Source: Membranipora membranacea (Eukaryota; Bryozoa; Gymnolaemata; Cheilostomatida; Membraniporidae). From it: a DNA stretch of 64,000 nucleotides. A program made the position numbers and the translations under genes. This document shows positions 52,501 through 63,427 of this stretch, piece after piece (the stretch's first letter is position 1; each line of letters begins with the position of its first letter). Under the pieces are notes generated by a model that was given only the letters and a program-made list of their open reading frames with translations, was not told where the DNA came from and made no database searches. The stretch covers positions 14,820,001 through 14,884,000 of the forward strand of contig OU612075.1 in the NCBI GenBank assembly GCA_914767715.1, read 5' to 3'.

Positions 52501-53546
52501 ATCTCTGTAAGTCTTATAATTCATAAATTTTTTGTTTCACAGGTTAACATCAGGAGAAGAGAACACATTATTTAACTATATAAGTTTTGACTCAGTATTA
52601 GGAGTCGTCCTAACTCCAGCTATAGATGAGTTACACATTCAAGGATCTGACAATCACAGACAGGTGCTGCAGTGCTTCTATGATACCTGTATCACAGTCA
52701 GAGCTCTGTTTGAACATTCTCAGTCTAAGGTAAGATTGCTTCTGAAAAAATGCAGCAAATGTTTAAAATTTTTAAAAGCATTCTTATGTAATCAGTTCCC
52801 ACACTCTTCATCATGATAGTAAATCAATGTAATTAGTAAGATGATAGCAACTAACAGATCCTGTGTTCGTTTTCACATCCAGTATTCTGTCTAGCAGTGC
52901 AGAACCCCGATTCACCATTAAGAGGATCACTGCAAACGTGAAAACCTAAGGCATTAGGAGTGTTTTAGGTGTTTTTGGTGATGGATTGCAGACAATCGAG
53001 TTAACTGACCTTCTCCACTTTCATTGGAATTCATTTTAAATATCTGATGTCATTACAGGAATCAGAAATCTCAGCCACATATGAACACGGCGCTCTCTTC
53101 CAGCTTCCACCAGTAGATCCATCCAGGAAACCCCATAGCTTCTGGGTTATTGGGTAAGATTTATATCCTCTCTCACCATAAAGCTAACTTGAAATGATGG
53201 TGTCATTCTATTTCTTAGAGTGATTTCTGTCCAGCATTGTAGCACCCTAGTTGCTTCTGGGTTGACTCGGTTGACTTGGTTGACTTTCTACATTGAGATT
53301 AATTGAATGCGTTATCAGAAATTTATGGTTTATATTGCAAACCCAAACATGAATCGTCCACTATTCTGTTTTCCATGGGAAGTCTGAAGAGTAATTTTTG
53401 TAGCTTTGTTTAAATTATGTTATTTCTATTACAGGCGGAAGTTTACTAAGCCTGTCCCCAGAGAGTTTTACATCTGTCATCATGAGTCAGTCCCCGAGAA
53501 CATGGTCGGTCTTGCATTCAAGATAAATACAGGGGTCCTCATATAA
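37516..53546 (+). CDS. INTU: Inturned planar cell polarity / ciliogenesis protein
   Basis: Exons: 37516-37586, 38188-38288, 38749-38882, 39287-39436, 45358-45526, 47291-47435, 48010-48177, 48729-48999, 49263-49325, 49573-49698, 50184-50282, 50482-50531, 50861-51012, 51478-51630, 51991-52285, 52543-52729, 53059-53153, 53435-53546. All are in phase, about 846 residues (human about 940). Inturned acts with Fuzzy and WDPCP in the CPLANE complex at the basal body, supporting intraflagellar transport assembly and acting on Rab-type GTPases. The PDZ domain spans exons 3-5 (GLNDWIMCVNDLEVRWDNL is its distal part). The longin-like domain follows (KLVAVRGMFLTLSNVM, then GRLVHIAYAQNGRQLLIIAA). FEAADFGDMSDDYYDMRRAY and CLFYKGYMVANHLPTEDM are diagnostic. 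A Ser/Asn-rich linker (exons 14-15) precedes the conserved C-terminal domain. Intron 4 (5.9 kb) hosts another gene. AATAAA lies at 53630-53635. Confidence 0.95.
37676..37745. repeat. Exact 35-nt tandem duplication
   Basis: Two identical 35-nt units (37676-37710 and 37711-37745) begin ATTCTCCATTGTGGTGGAGA. They lie in INTU intron 1. Each unit contains the small palindrome TCTCCA/TGGAGA around TTGTGG. Exact identity suggests a recent event or an assembly artefact. Confidence 0.93.
38434..38650 (+). repeat. tRNA-derived SINE copy 2 (in INTU intron 2)
   Basis: A-box-like GGTGGCTCAGTTGGTTAGGG is followed by a consensus B-box GGTTCGAATCC at 38493-38503. The body shares CCCACTGCAGTC, CGACTACTGGG, CCCCAGGTGTGCTCCG and CCTGCCTGC with the copy at 15393. 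The reverse strand reads VGFEPTTF, the typical spurious peptide from tRNA-SINE B-boxes. The acceptor arms do not pair, so it is not a working tRNA gene. The 3' boundary is approximate. Confidence 0.86.
39437..41350. other. INTU intron 4, left part
   Basis: AT-rich intron sequence ahead of the nested gene, with no recognisable coding or repeat family. The nested gene's promoter should lie near its right end; no clear core element was seen. Confidence 0.5.
41351..42972 (+). CDS. Nested two-exon gene, unrecognised 422-residue protein
   Basis: Exons: 41351-41654 (ends ACTAGTG|GTAAGT) and 42008-42972 (after ATTTTAG), joined in phase 1. The first 35 residues (MDVLTQHQIEELKVLNEIRT onward) look like an amphipathic helix or short coiled coil. 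The rest is low complexity, rich in Ser, Asn, Arg, Gln and Lys (RSHSLHYRSSSTGRNRNRG, ASRLASRTAKEYFDSHR), and so probably disordered. The C-terminus has a Leu-rich LEELLDGRGLF and a basic end KMRLTKQQKYYANHSRKSL. It lies wholly inside INTU intron 4 on the same strand; INTU's PDZ domain continues from exon 4 (39436) to 45358 across it, so it is not an INTU exon of the standard product. The long uninterrupted second exon argues for a real gene. I do not recognise the family. Confidence 0.75.
42973..45357. other. INTU intron 4, right part / 3' flank of nested gene
   Basis: It begins with the probable 3' UTR of the nested gene. A 34-nt palindrome lies at 43615-43648 (separate entry). Otherwise AT-rich, with no gene recognised; ORFs at 42969-43235 and 43260-43517 look like chance in AT-rich sequence. 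Confidence 0.5.
43615..43648. repeat. 34-nt near-perfect palindrome
   Basis: The sequence ATCACAGAATAAGGATAT is followed by its reverse complement with one mismatch, sharing the central ATAT. There is essentially no loop. It lies within INTU intron 4, about 640 bases past the nested gene's stop codon. Confidence 0.8.
45527..47290. other. INTU intron 5
   Basis: A 1.8 kb intron. It contains a perfect-stem hairpin at 46240-46282 (separate entry) and no other recognised feature. Confidence 0.6.
46240..46282. repeat. Strong intronic hairpin
   Basis: The arm CAATGAACTACCTCTA is mirrored exactly by TAGAGGTAGTTCATTG around a CCTC loop. The outer TGAC and GTCA also pair, with one unpaired C on the left. 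It is too short for a canonical microRNA precursor but could be a transposon relic or structural RNA element. Confidence 0.85.
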
Positions 53547-54927
53547 CATGAACTGACAATATGTTACGTGTTGATGCATTTGGCTTCACACCAATATTAT
53601 GAGACAGTTATGAGAATTCTAACGACAAAAATAAATAGTTGAATTTCCAAATTGAAATAAAAGTGAATGTGTTATCAGATATTTATGGTTTATATTGTAA
53701 ACCCGATCTTAAATTTTACAAAAACAGTTCTTGAGCAATCATTTTGTACTCAAATTCTGACAATCATAACAGTTTGCCAATGACACACTGAATATCAAAA
53801 GTCATCATAAATTTAAGTCATCTGTTTTGGTTTTTGAAACTATTTATACACTTTTATAAGTTTTAATGCGCAAAGCTTTTTCTCTCCATTTTTTATGATC
53901 TCACAACAAATTGTTGACATTAGTGATTTGTGATATGAAAATAAAGATACAACAGAGTCATTGGTCTGAATAGTGTGATCGAAATTTGAAACTTGATAAC
54001 GTCTGCAAGGTAATTTTTGATCGGAAATATGAAGGTGTATACTATGGCCATACTATGATAAGCGAAGTAATATTTGCGATATTTGCAGTGCTGTGACTAG
54101 GGCTGAAAAAAGAACTGAGAGGAACCAAATGAATAAAGAGCTGGAAACATTTTCAATTCTCAGGCTGTAACTTATAAAGCCCTGTGTGGTAGCATCAGCA
54201 GTTATTCTATAGTGAGAACTTGGAATCGAATTGAATGAATTCTGCTGTGTAAAACAATTTGCACCCCTTGAATTGATTGTTTCCAAACCCAATTTACAAT
54301 TTATTGTTTTCAAGGCAATCGATTGAGATTTCCAGAATCAACCTCAAGAGCTACAATAAGATTCCTAGTCCAACTGAATACAAAACAAATCTGGAATGAC
54401 CTTTTGTACATTAGTAAATAAGTCATACTCAGCACTCAATACTCATAGTCTTACTCAGCTGATGAGTGTACCATATAAACTAGCTAACTACATTAATATC
54501 TATTTTCCCTTTGGAAGTAGGAATACCAATCATTGGTTGGCTGCTTCCTCATCTATGGCTAGCTGCGATCAGCATTCATTGCGCTATTACATTATGCATT
54601 ACTCAATGTAACTAAGTTCCCTGTCCAATCCATACCTCCACCTGAGAGTCTTTCATATGTCCCTTGATTTGTCCTGATCCTGCGAGTATGGCATTTATCG
54701 GAGCTTTGACTAAGGCTAATGAGGCTAAGAAAGTACTTGATGAATTGGAAGTAGCTAAAATCAACGCCAAACGAGCAAAAGAAGGATTACCTCCTCTTGA
54801 ACTGTGAGTTCCTCTGCCATGTCTGCTAAGTTTTCCAACAACTTACTGGATTGAGATTTATACAATAGTGACTCCTGTGCCAGACCTACTGCTTCTGTAT
54901 AAATTGGTACTTTACTTTATATTCAAG
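53547..54927. other. Spacer between INTU and DCST gene, with a 39-codon ORF
   Basis: It holds the INTU polyadenylation signal (53630-53635). An ORF at 54688-54806 reads MAFIGALTKANEAKKVLDEL and on to KEGLPPLEL before a TGA that is also part of a good GTGAGT donor (GAACT|GTGAGT at 54803/54804). Its codon pattern looks real, so it may be the first coding exon of the next gene. However, the phase does not match the acceptor at 54927, so I could not join them. It could also be an upstream ORF. Confidence 0.45.
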
Positions 54928-57900
54928 ATGTTTGGAGACATTGACATTGTCAATGTCAAAAGAAGTATTTTGAATGACTTTCCGCGTTTATTTTCAAGCT
55001 TTTTCTACTATAGAGAAGGTTACTGTGACTGCTTGTTTTATCCGTTCCGATGGCTGAAGGCTCAAGTCTGTCCATGTGTCTGTATACCGGGCTCTCTAGC
55101 TACCCCCACAGCCTGCTGGAAGCGCATGTGGTTTGAAGGAACTTATGCTAACAAAGTCACCAAAAGTATCATAGGTGTGTAAGCTTCTAGTAGGGGACTA
55201 TACTACAATATCAACTGAGCTTCTTAAACTTTATCATGAGTCTATTTGCTAGTTTCCTACATTTTTGACTTTTCTGCTAAGTATGAAGAAATTATTTCCA
55301 ATAACTACAATTTCTCGGCCGTTGACTAGAGTAGGGATATGGTTTGGAAAGTTTGTCAAACTCCTTGGTTTATGTCCGCGAACAAGAATATTTTGGTCAA
55401 TGTAACAAGACCTCTCTGATGACACGTACCATGTAGAATAGATTTAGTATAATTCATACATATCTGTTTTTTTTTTCTGCCCTCAGGTTTTTTTGCTGGA
55501 GTACTTGTTAGTTTAAGCCTGTTTTATCTGATGATGGTCGAGTTTGAAGTTGACGTCTTACCCGCTGTTATCTCAGCCCTTGTTCTATCTACTGTGCTGC
55601 CGTTTGGCCTCGCCTTCTCACCCAGAATCAGATGTATTACTACGCTTATCCTACCCTCCATGTTTACAGGTAAATATTTACGGCCTGAACATTGAGCGAG
55701 CTATGATGCGCTGCATTGTTTTCTTTATATCCGTTACAGAGCTTTACCTACAGTCTATATTTCTTGCCACTCATTTCTACTGCTTTTTAAAGGATGCTGT
55801 TGATGTGATAGCATATTTGCATCACACAACCTCATTTTAATCTCATCCGAAAAACTCTGAAAGCTAAAGGGAGTTTTATCCACGTTCAGTCTGTGTGGGC
55901 AACTCTTGCTTGCCCACTGTGTGGGCAACTCTTGCAACTCTTACTCTCAATCTCTCCCCTTCCAATATTCTAGACAAGGGTCAGGCGTTACTGCTGGCGT
56001 ACATGTTGGTGATTGTGAGTAATGGCCCGGTAGAAAACTTCAACTACAACACACAGGTGTTGGCGACGAGTGCTCTGTGTGCCCAACAGCAGCTCATAGA
56101 ATCCTCGGGAGATCTCATGGACTTCCTACAGAGACCATTACTCGGTAAGGTATCTTGATGATTAGGCTTTTCTGACTATATAGTTTTTATAATTAATATA
56201 ATAGTTTTATGCACTGTCCCACGTGTCATTTCCATCAGCCAATAAAATTGATATTATTATTATAGTGTAAAAACGTGCATGTGGTGTTAAATTTGATTGC
56301 TCAATAGTAGTGGTAGTTTGTGGCATTTTGTTTTGGAATATTTGATGCCACTACTGCCAACAGCGGTCTTATTGTATGTATGTATTATCATTCCTTTGAC
56401 GAGGATATTACTAATTATATAGACTTATTAAACTGCTTTCCGTGGTATTTACCTCCAGCAAATAACAATTTTTATTTTTCGTGATGTTTACCTCCAGCGA
56501 TGGCAGAGAAAACTCAGATGATGATGAGAGAGATGGAGAAATTAGTTCAGAAGTTAGAGGATAAGATTGAAGCACTTGCTGCAAACTTAAACAACATAGG
56601 TGAGTTTGTGTTATACCAAGCACTTGCTGCAAAATGCCAAAATGCTGTTTTATTCCAACCTTCAGTCTTTTTTCTCCATGATGTCATTCTTATCAAGCAA
56701 ACCAACAAAGGTGTGTGAGGTGGTTGAAGATTTGGTTTGTTGAGGTTTTTTTGCTACAATTGTAACTGTGGACGTATGAGATCGATGAATTACCGAATTC
56801 ACTTTGTTTTGCATAGGCCTGAAACTAAGTAAAGTTGGTCATAGCAAGGAGTTAACTCCTTGGTCATAGCGATACTGAGAACCAGAATGATGCCTAACTT
56901 TGCTCCTCTGATCTTTGGTAGTTTAAGTGCTCAAACTCTGTCGGGGCTGCTGGTTATCAACCACATCCCAACCACCGATTGTGATTAGGCTATAATTTAT
57001 GTAATGCCTCTTTCAGCCACTCCGGTTGAGTTTAAGCACTTATAATATAGATATTTGTATCCCCGTATGTAATATTGCAGCGGATGAGTTTGAGAGAATA
57101 AAGCGCTGGTATGAGAAAGCTACACAATTCTGTAACAACAGACACTCTAATGTTAAAGAGGCATGCGACGCTGCTGCTTCAAAGGCTAAAGGTCAATGCA
57201 AGTGAGATATTAACACCGGCTGCAATCACTGGTGATATTATGCAAGTTATTATGATGCTTCTACAAAACGCTAAATACTATGTGATGTTGTATATATTAT
57301 TAGTGAGCTATTTAACATAAAATAACATAACATTAACACATTTTGAATGGGTAGAATGTGTTAATGACTAAGGAGGTTTTCACAAACTTGGTTAAGATAG
57401 CCTGCCTCTTGGAATTGCAAACTTGAAAAAAGTTCACCTGCAATAAGTTACTTGTAACTTGCTTTTTATTCTATAACTCATCAATATTTTGTTGCTAATA
57501 GTGTACACCTTTTGATCATGAGCTTTTTCCATGTCAAATGTTTAACTTGTTGGTGGTGTATCCTGTGTTGAGGGTTGCCTCTGTATTCAGGATTAATTCT
57601 ACCTCTTAGTAAACTTGTAGAGAAAAATGGCCGCGAAACCTTATTAATAAAGGTATATGTGAATTTACAATGGACATCATCAAAAAGGGATCATGCAAAG
57701 CATTCAATAAAGGTAAAATAGTCTATCAATTAGCTCTGTACTTTCACCCTGTTCCCCTGATTTTATATCGTTAAATGCTAAATATAGCATGGTGTTAGGT
57801 CATCCTACCCTACCAAGAACAGGCCAGAACCGGACGGGTAGGAACCAGCAAAATTAGACCAGACTAGGGCCAATTTAATCGATTTTGCCAACTTGCCAGT

Positions 57901-60900
57901 TTATATGATATCACGGTCTTCCCTCGTTTTAATCAACTGAATAGAATAATTACCCAATGTATAATTATTCATTTGCTGACCATTACAATTATTTGTAGGA
58001 TTTCTATTTCCATTTTAGTAAAAAACAAGATGTGTGACATTGATGTGAACATTGATATAGATTTAGGCATCAAGGATAAACTGAACGCTGGTGAGTAACT
58101 GTAATAGGCTGTACTGATAGCAAATACCTGATCCTTACCTCAAATGTGAGAACGAGAAAATGTAAGGACGCGATGCTTAACTTAAATAAATAAACCGTTT
58201 TGAGCTACAATAAATAGTTTTATTTCAATTTTGCTATCTCTCTTCATACTTAGCATGATTTCAAGCTGATACAACTTATCATCTTCTTTTGTAGCTATCG
58301 AAGAGAGAAAACAGCAGGTGAGAGAGTTTTTCTACTTTGATATCACATACTATAAAAACACGAGTCTGAACGAGATCAAGTCTACTAACTACACGACGAT
58401 ACTGAACAATATTAAGTCTGAGCTCTACTCACGAGTGCAACTCATCATCAAAGTTATAGAGATAACTCAGTGGACACTCTTTGTCTTCTCATCTATGGTA
58501 TTCATAATGTGAGTTTAAGTATTTAAAATGTCTTCTGATATACAAAAATGGCTGGAAGTCACTTGAGTGAAGTTGTCTGTTCTTTTGGTATGAGCAGACA
58601 ACTACGATGTTAACAAAGTTTTCTGCTGTTCAGCTCATCAGCTCAGTTTATCAGCACTGAAGGGTATATCAGTATCAGATAAAGGCAGCTGCCCCTTAAG
58701 TTATAAATATAAGATGTTGAGAATCTGGATTCATTGTTGGCAATTTATTTGTGATTATTTATTGCAGGGCTGTGTGGTATCTGTATAAGTTTTTGTACAG
58801 ACTCAACTTTGATAATTGTTATATTGATCAGTTTATTGTGGAGGTCGATGGTAAGAGGATGGCTTTACATGATGACAAAGAGAGTATATTTCCTCTTACA
58901 TGGAAGGAAGAGCTCACCTACATCAAACCCAGTAAGTGACAAGTAACAAGTTATTTTTTAACCACTCTGTTGTCTGTAAACTTTCCAGAAAACCTCTTAA
59001 AACAAATTAATAAGATTAAATACTAGCATTAACAGAAGATATTGAATTCACTTGAACAGTAAAGTAGTCACTGGAAGAAAATTCCTCAACTTCGCACAGA
59101 CATGCAAAACTGCAAGTTCTGGTTAACTAACATATGCTCAACCTCATTTCTTACTATCAGCTCCCTCCTATTGAAAATTTGTACTAGCTTTCATAATATC
59201 ACCCCTTAACTAGGTATACTGAACTCGAGCTAATATTCACTCCTCTAGTTTAGTTCTGAGGCTTCTGCAGTGGTAACTCGTTATTGATGTGAAGTTTGAT
59301 GCGATTGTATTTTGTGTTGGGCTGACCAAATAGTTGTTGGATTGGGCATGTTTCGTTTAGTCTATTTCTTCATTATAACAGCAAATTCCCGACTAACCAT
59401 GATAGAGAAGACCTTACTTGTGAGACTATCAGATTAGTTATATCTGTTTGGTTTTCAGCCTCCTATCGTATAACAAAGAGTGAACTGGTGAAGATTATAG
59501 CTAACATACTGATATTGTTACCCATACTAGTAAACCTGTTCCTCACCGCTCTGTGTGACATAGGACTGTGGTGGATACTGGAGCTGGTCACTAGAATCTT
59601 CCAAGTCGACTTCGCGGAAGAAGGTAAATATTAATCTGAGCTTGTGGAACGATTGATTTAAATTCTTTGTGGACACAGAGCTAACCCTTACCCTTCACCC
59701 ACGCAAGTGACTCATACCATGCACGAAACATAGTGTTTTAACTAGTATACTGTTATTTTTTGTCTTTCTGAGCAAAATAATTCGTCTCTTTATACTTGTT
59801 TGTCAATGTTGTTGTTCTGAGCCTTACCAAGCAAACATCTGCACATAAAATCTTAATCAAAGGCTAGTATTAGCCAAGTGCATTGCATTATCATTATTGT
59901 TGCACAGTTCCAGGCACATTTACGATGACTGTTGAGGGGGAGGGACCTCTAGCTGACACATATAAGAAGATTCTGACTATGGCTGAATCTGTGAATGAGA
60001 GAATCGATACCTCAGCGTGGGAGTGTATACCTCACCCACGAGAACCTAACTGGGATAAATATGCGACCATTAGTAAGTAGAGTTAGTCTGTGTAGGTTAC
60101 TCACCTGGCACAGCTAATCATTCATGACTTGTATTGGCACTTTCGTAATAAAGACAATAATATACAAGTCGGTATTCTGGTTATTTTGTGTAGCTTCTTA
60201 GTAAGTTTGTAGTAAGCTTACTGTACTTTACTTCTGACCAAAGGATAACTCACTCAACAGAAAAGGTTGACTGCATGGAAATTATTGGCACTAAATTTTA
60301 TTCTAGATTTAAAATTATAAAGAATTTCTCCATCAAGAAACCCAGCTGGACCCTAGACCTGCGTTTTGTGTCAGTAATAAAACTCTTTATTATTAATCTA
60401 TTTTCAGGAAATTTAGTGATATACATGTTGATAGTGGCTGTTCTACAGGCGTATATTCTCAGACTGCGTCACATGATATGTAGCTGGGTATACCCTGCCC
60501 GAGCCAGAGAGAGGGCAGTTCACTTATATAACATGATACTACAACTCCGAGGTAGCTTTAGTACTTATGTGAGAAGACAAATCCAGCGTAACACAGAGGA
60601 GCAAGCAACAATAGAAAAGGTATTAATTTTACATCAAATGGTTCAGTATCTCTGACAGTAAAGTATTTTTAAGAAATTTGATTATGACAAATACACCGCT
60701 TGGTAGTTAGTTGCAAGATTGAGACACTGAAGATTACCCTTTTTTAATACATTGACACCAACCATTTTGCCTGACATATTTTTATGAACTAATATACTTT
60801 CAGGTTAGTCTGTGCCACAGACTGGGAGCAGGTGTCCCCTGGCTCAGACCAGTTTTGAATGCTATGGGATATGCTCAGAAGTATTGCCTTGCATGTGGCC

Positions 60901-62628
60901 TGGCTGGAGGTGCCAAGGACTTGGAAAACTTTGTACACTGTCAGAATTATGGGTGCAGAGGTACTCGCCTAATATAGCTTTTCTAAACAATAACGAATTT
61001 GTCTAAATGGCAATATTTTGGGTCCTGAAAAGTTGAGGGTTTGTTGAAGTTAAAGCTAGTAGTAATAATCTACCATCTGCAGGATTTGCTAGATATTATT
61101 GTCACAACCCACAATATGACACTGGTTATAACACTGGAAACTCAAAGTATTTCGTTCGGAGACAAGTGTTGGCCTGTTTTGAATACTAAAGTGGACTCTG
61201 TATCACAAGTTTTTTTGAGTCTTTTGTTAACAACAGCAAAACAGTATTTAACATTTTGCTGCAGGTGTGTACTGTAGAGCATGCCATGATGACCTAAACA
61301 ATCTGTGTACAGCTTGTATGAAGCCGATAGAATACGGAGATTTATCAGATGTAGACGAGGAACGTGACAGCAGCAGGTATATCTTTCTTTAACTCAAACT
61401 AACAGCACTCAGACAAAAGTTCAATTTTTATTGGATTAAGATTTTTGTTGTCTATGTATTTGGTAATAACGAATGAAGATATGTTGGAAACTGAAGACTC
61501 GCGCTGGCTGCTAAGAGGGATACAGAGTGTGTAAATCCCCATCGAGAAGTTGTGATGCTTCCTACAGGCATCGAGCTCTCAATTATCCCCAAACACTGCA
61601 GCTAGCTGGCTTAAACCGTAGTTAGTGACATTTCCTTTAGGCCAGAATCAATCTGCCAAAAAAGATGCATGTGATGGATATGGTCTCTGCTTGCGGGACT
61701 GTTTGCCTAACTAATTCAGTTCATTCGTTCATAGTGATGATGAAGAGAACTCAACGAATCGTTTCAAACCTCAAACTGTAGCAGAGAACAAAACAAAGAT
61801 TTTACAGAGACAAGCTGATATAATGAGAAAGATGCTACTCAGACTTCAGAATCAGGTCAGTCTCTCTGGTGTTTGGAGGTCAGATTGTGTGATATTTGGA
61901 GGTTTAGGATTAGGCTTAAGTATAATTTTTATCTACGATTCATGCAGGAGGTGTTTTTGTTCTCCCTGTCTATCACCAAGCGAACAGGCGCAAATAAAAT
62001 CAAACAGGATGAACAGTTACCCTTACAACATCTACTTTGGTCTAGTTTATCAGTGATCTACATGTCTGGTTAAGAGCCAATGTCGGAGACTGGGCATCAT
62101 TCTCTCTATTGATTGTTTAATAAAATCACCACAGTTAATTTCTAGTAAAATAATGATAGATCATACTGGATACTTGAGAACTTACCTGGGAGCAATGATT
62201 TATACATGATTTCATAAGTGAATGTCAGGCGATATGTGTTTATATCTATTCATATTAATTTTTTTCTGGTTTAGAAGCTGGGGTTGCCTCCTCCGTCAGA
62301 GTCCTCCTCATCCGAGACAGCGATGACATCATACTCGAGTGCAGCACATTCATCACCTGCCTCACAGTTAGATATGATGGAGGCTGGGTACACAACAGCA
62401 CCTATTGTAAGCTCAGGTACTGATGAGGAAAGTGACAGCTCAGGAAGCCGCAGAGATGAGCCTCAGCTGGCTAATGGTGATGAGATGGTAGAACGATCTG
62501 CTGCATCTGTCTCTATTGCTACAGTGTCCATGAATGAAAATAGGGCAGGAGGATCGGCTATGTCTGTCTCTACAGTTGTAACAGCGTCCACGAATGACAA
62601 TAGGGAGGAACAAATTGATCAACCTTAG
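54928..62628 (+). CDS. DCST1/2: DC-STAMP domain membrane protein with C-terminal RING (DCST1/2 type)
   Basis: Exons: 54928-55174, 55487-55669, 55974-56144, 56498-56599, 57081-57201, 58019-58090, 58295-58508, 58768-58931, 59459-59623, 59908-60072, 60408-60619, 60804-60960, 61265-61376, 61735-61855, 62275-62628; over 850 residues. The phases at 57201 and 58019 disagree, so one small exon between them is missing from my model. The start is also uncertain. Several membrane helices are visible (FFAGVLVSLSLFYLMMVEF, VQLIIKVIEITQWTLFVFSS, IIANILILLPILVNLFL, NLVIYMLIVAVLQAYIL). DC-STAMP signatures include MTVEGEGPLADTYKKIL and RLRHMICSWVYPARARERAV. A C4C4 RING-like domain follows (YCLACG, HCQNYGCRGVYCRACHDDL, LCTACMKP). 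DCST1/DCST2, fly Sneaky and worm SPE-42/49 act in sperm for egg fusion or activation; DCST1 also has E3 ligase activity. The VEGxG block and long Ser-rich tail favour DCST2. AATAAA lies at 62691-62696. Confidence 0.88.
56835..56870. repeat. 16-bp perfect palindrome flanked by 11-nt direct repeats
   Basis: AAGGAGTTAACTCCTT (56846-56861) is self-complementary. The same 11-mer TTGGTCATAGC stands on both sides (56835-56845 and 56860-56870). It lies in a DCST intron. This resembles a small insertion with duplicated target or a transposon footprint. Confidence 0.75.
62495..62610 (+). repeat. 57-nt coding tandem repeat in DCST tail
   Basis: Two 19-codon units encode RSAASVSIATVSMNENR-like and GSAMSVSTVVTASTNDNR-like peptides near the C-terminus. 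The unit starts are 57 bases apart (62495 and 62552). They lie in the Ser/Thr-rich cytosolic tail after the RING domain. Confidence 0.8.
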
Positions 62629-63427
62629 ACTTCATAACCACTTATAATCATGCTGACATCCTGCTGGTGTTAATTTTTCTCTCATTATATAATAAAGTAC
62701 AATACAATTGTTCTTGAAATTATTTTGTGTATCACAAATATCAATTCAGTGGCTCAGTGGTAAATTAGACAACATCTATTTGCGAAGAAATCCCATAAGT
62801 GTTAAGTCTCTTTTCAGTAATTTTTTCTAGCTAGAAATCTGGCAGCTTTTCCCTTTTGCATTGATCGTCATACAAGTAACCAAATTCTAAAATTTCTGAT
62901 CGTGTTATGAAATAATTGAATATGCACCTCGAGTTCTATCCTATAGTGTAAAGAGCATCAATTAATTCAGGGGCCTTGAATACTCTCATATGAAATTGGT
63001 CGTATGATCCAGAGTAAATAGATAGATTTAGGGGTGGGTACACATGTGGTGCTCAGACTAAATTGGCTCCAATGGTCTAAACGCACTCGGCGGTTGTGCA
63101 GACGATTTATTTCACACATAAACATTGCAAAATTAGCAAGTGCTGAACTTCAAAATCAATAACCTGTGACCGTCACAATTATCAATCAAAAGTGATTGTT
63201 GAACATTCTATAGTCTGTAATAGTCTTTAATACGAAAATATTTTTGTCGGAATCAGGTTCCACCACCATGACCCACGGTTATATAACACACTGCTTGTGG
63301 TTTTTACTGTTGTGGTTGAAATTTGCTTAGCTCCTGGAGGAGTGCCGCAGAATGCAGGATCTTTGTTGTTATTATTGAACACAGAAAAGCATCTCTCGGT
63401 TGATCTTTATTCAGTTTGAATGACAGC
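62629..63427. other. Convergent spacer
   Basis: It holds the DCST polyadenylation signal at 62691-62696, then AT-rich sequence with no recognised gene. It ends at the stop codon of the minus-strand Cys-rich gene. Confidence 0.6.
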
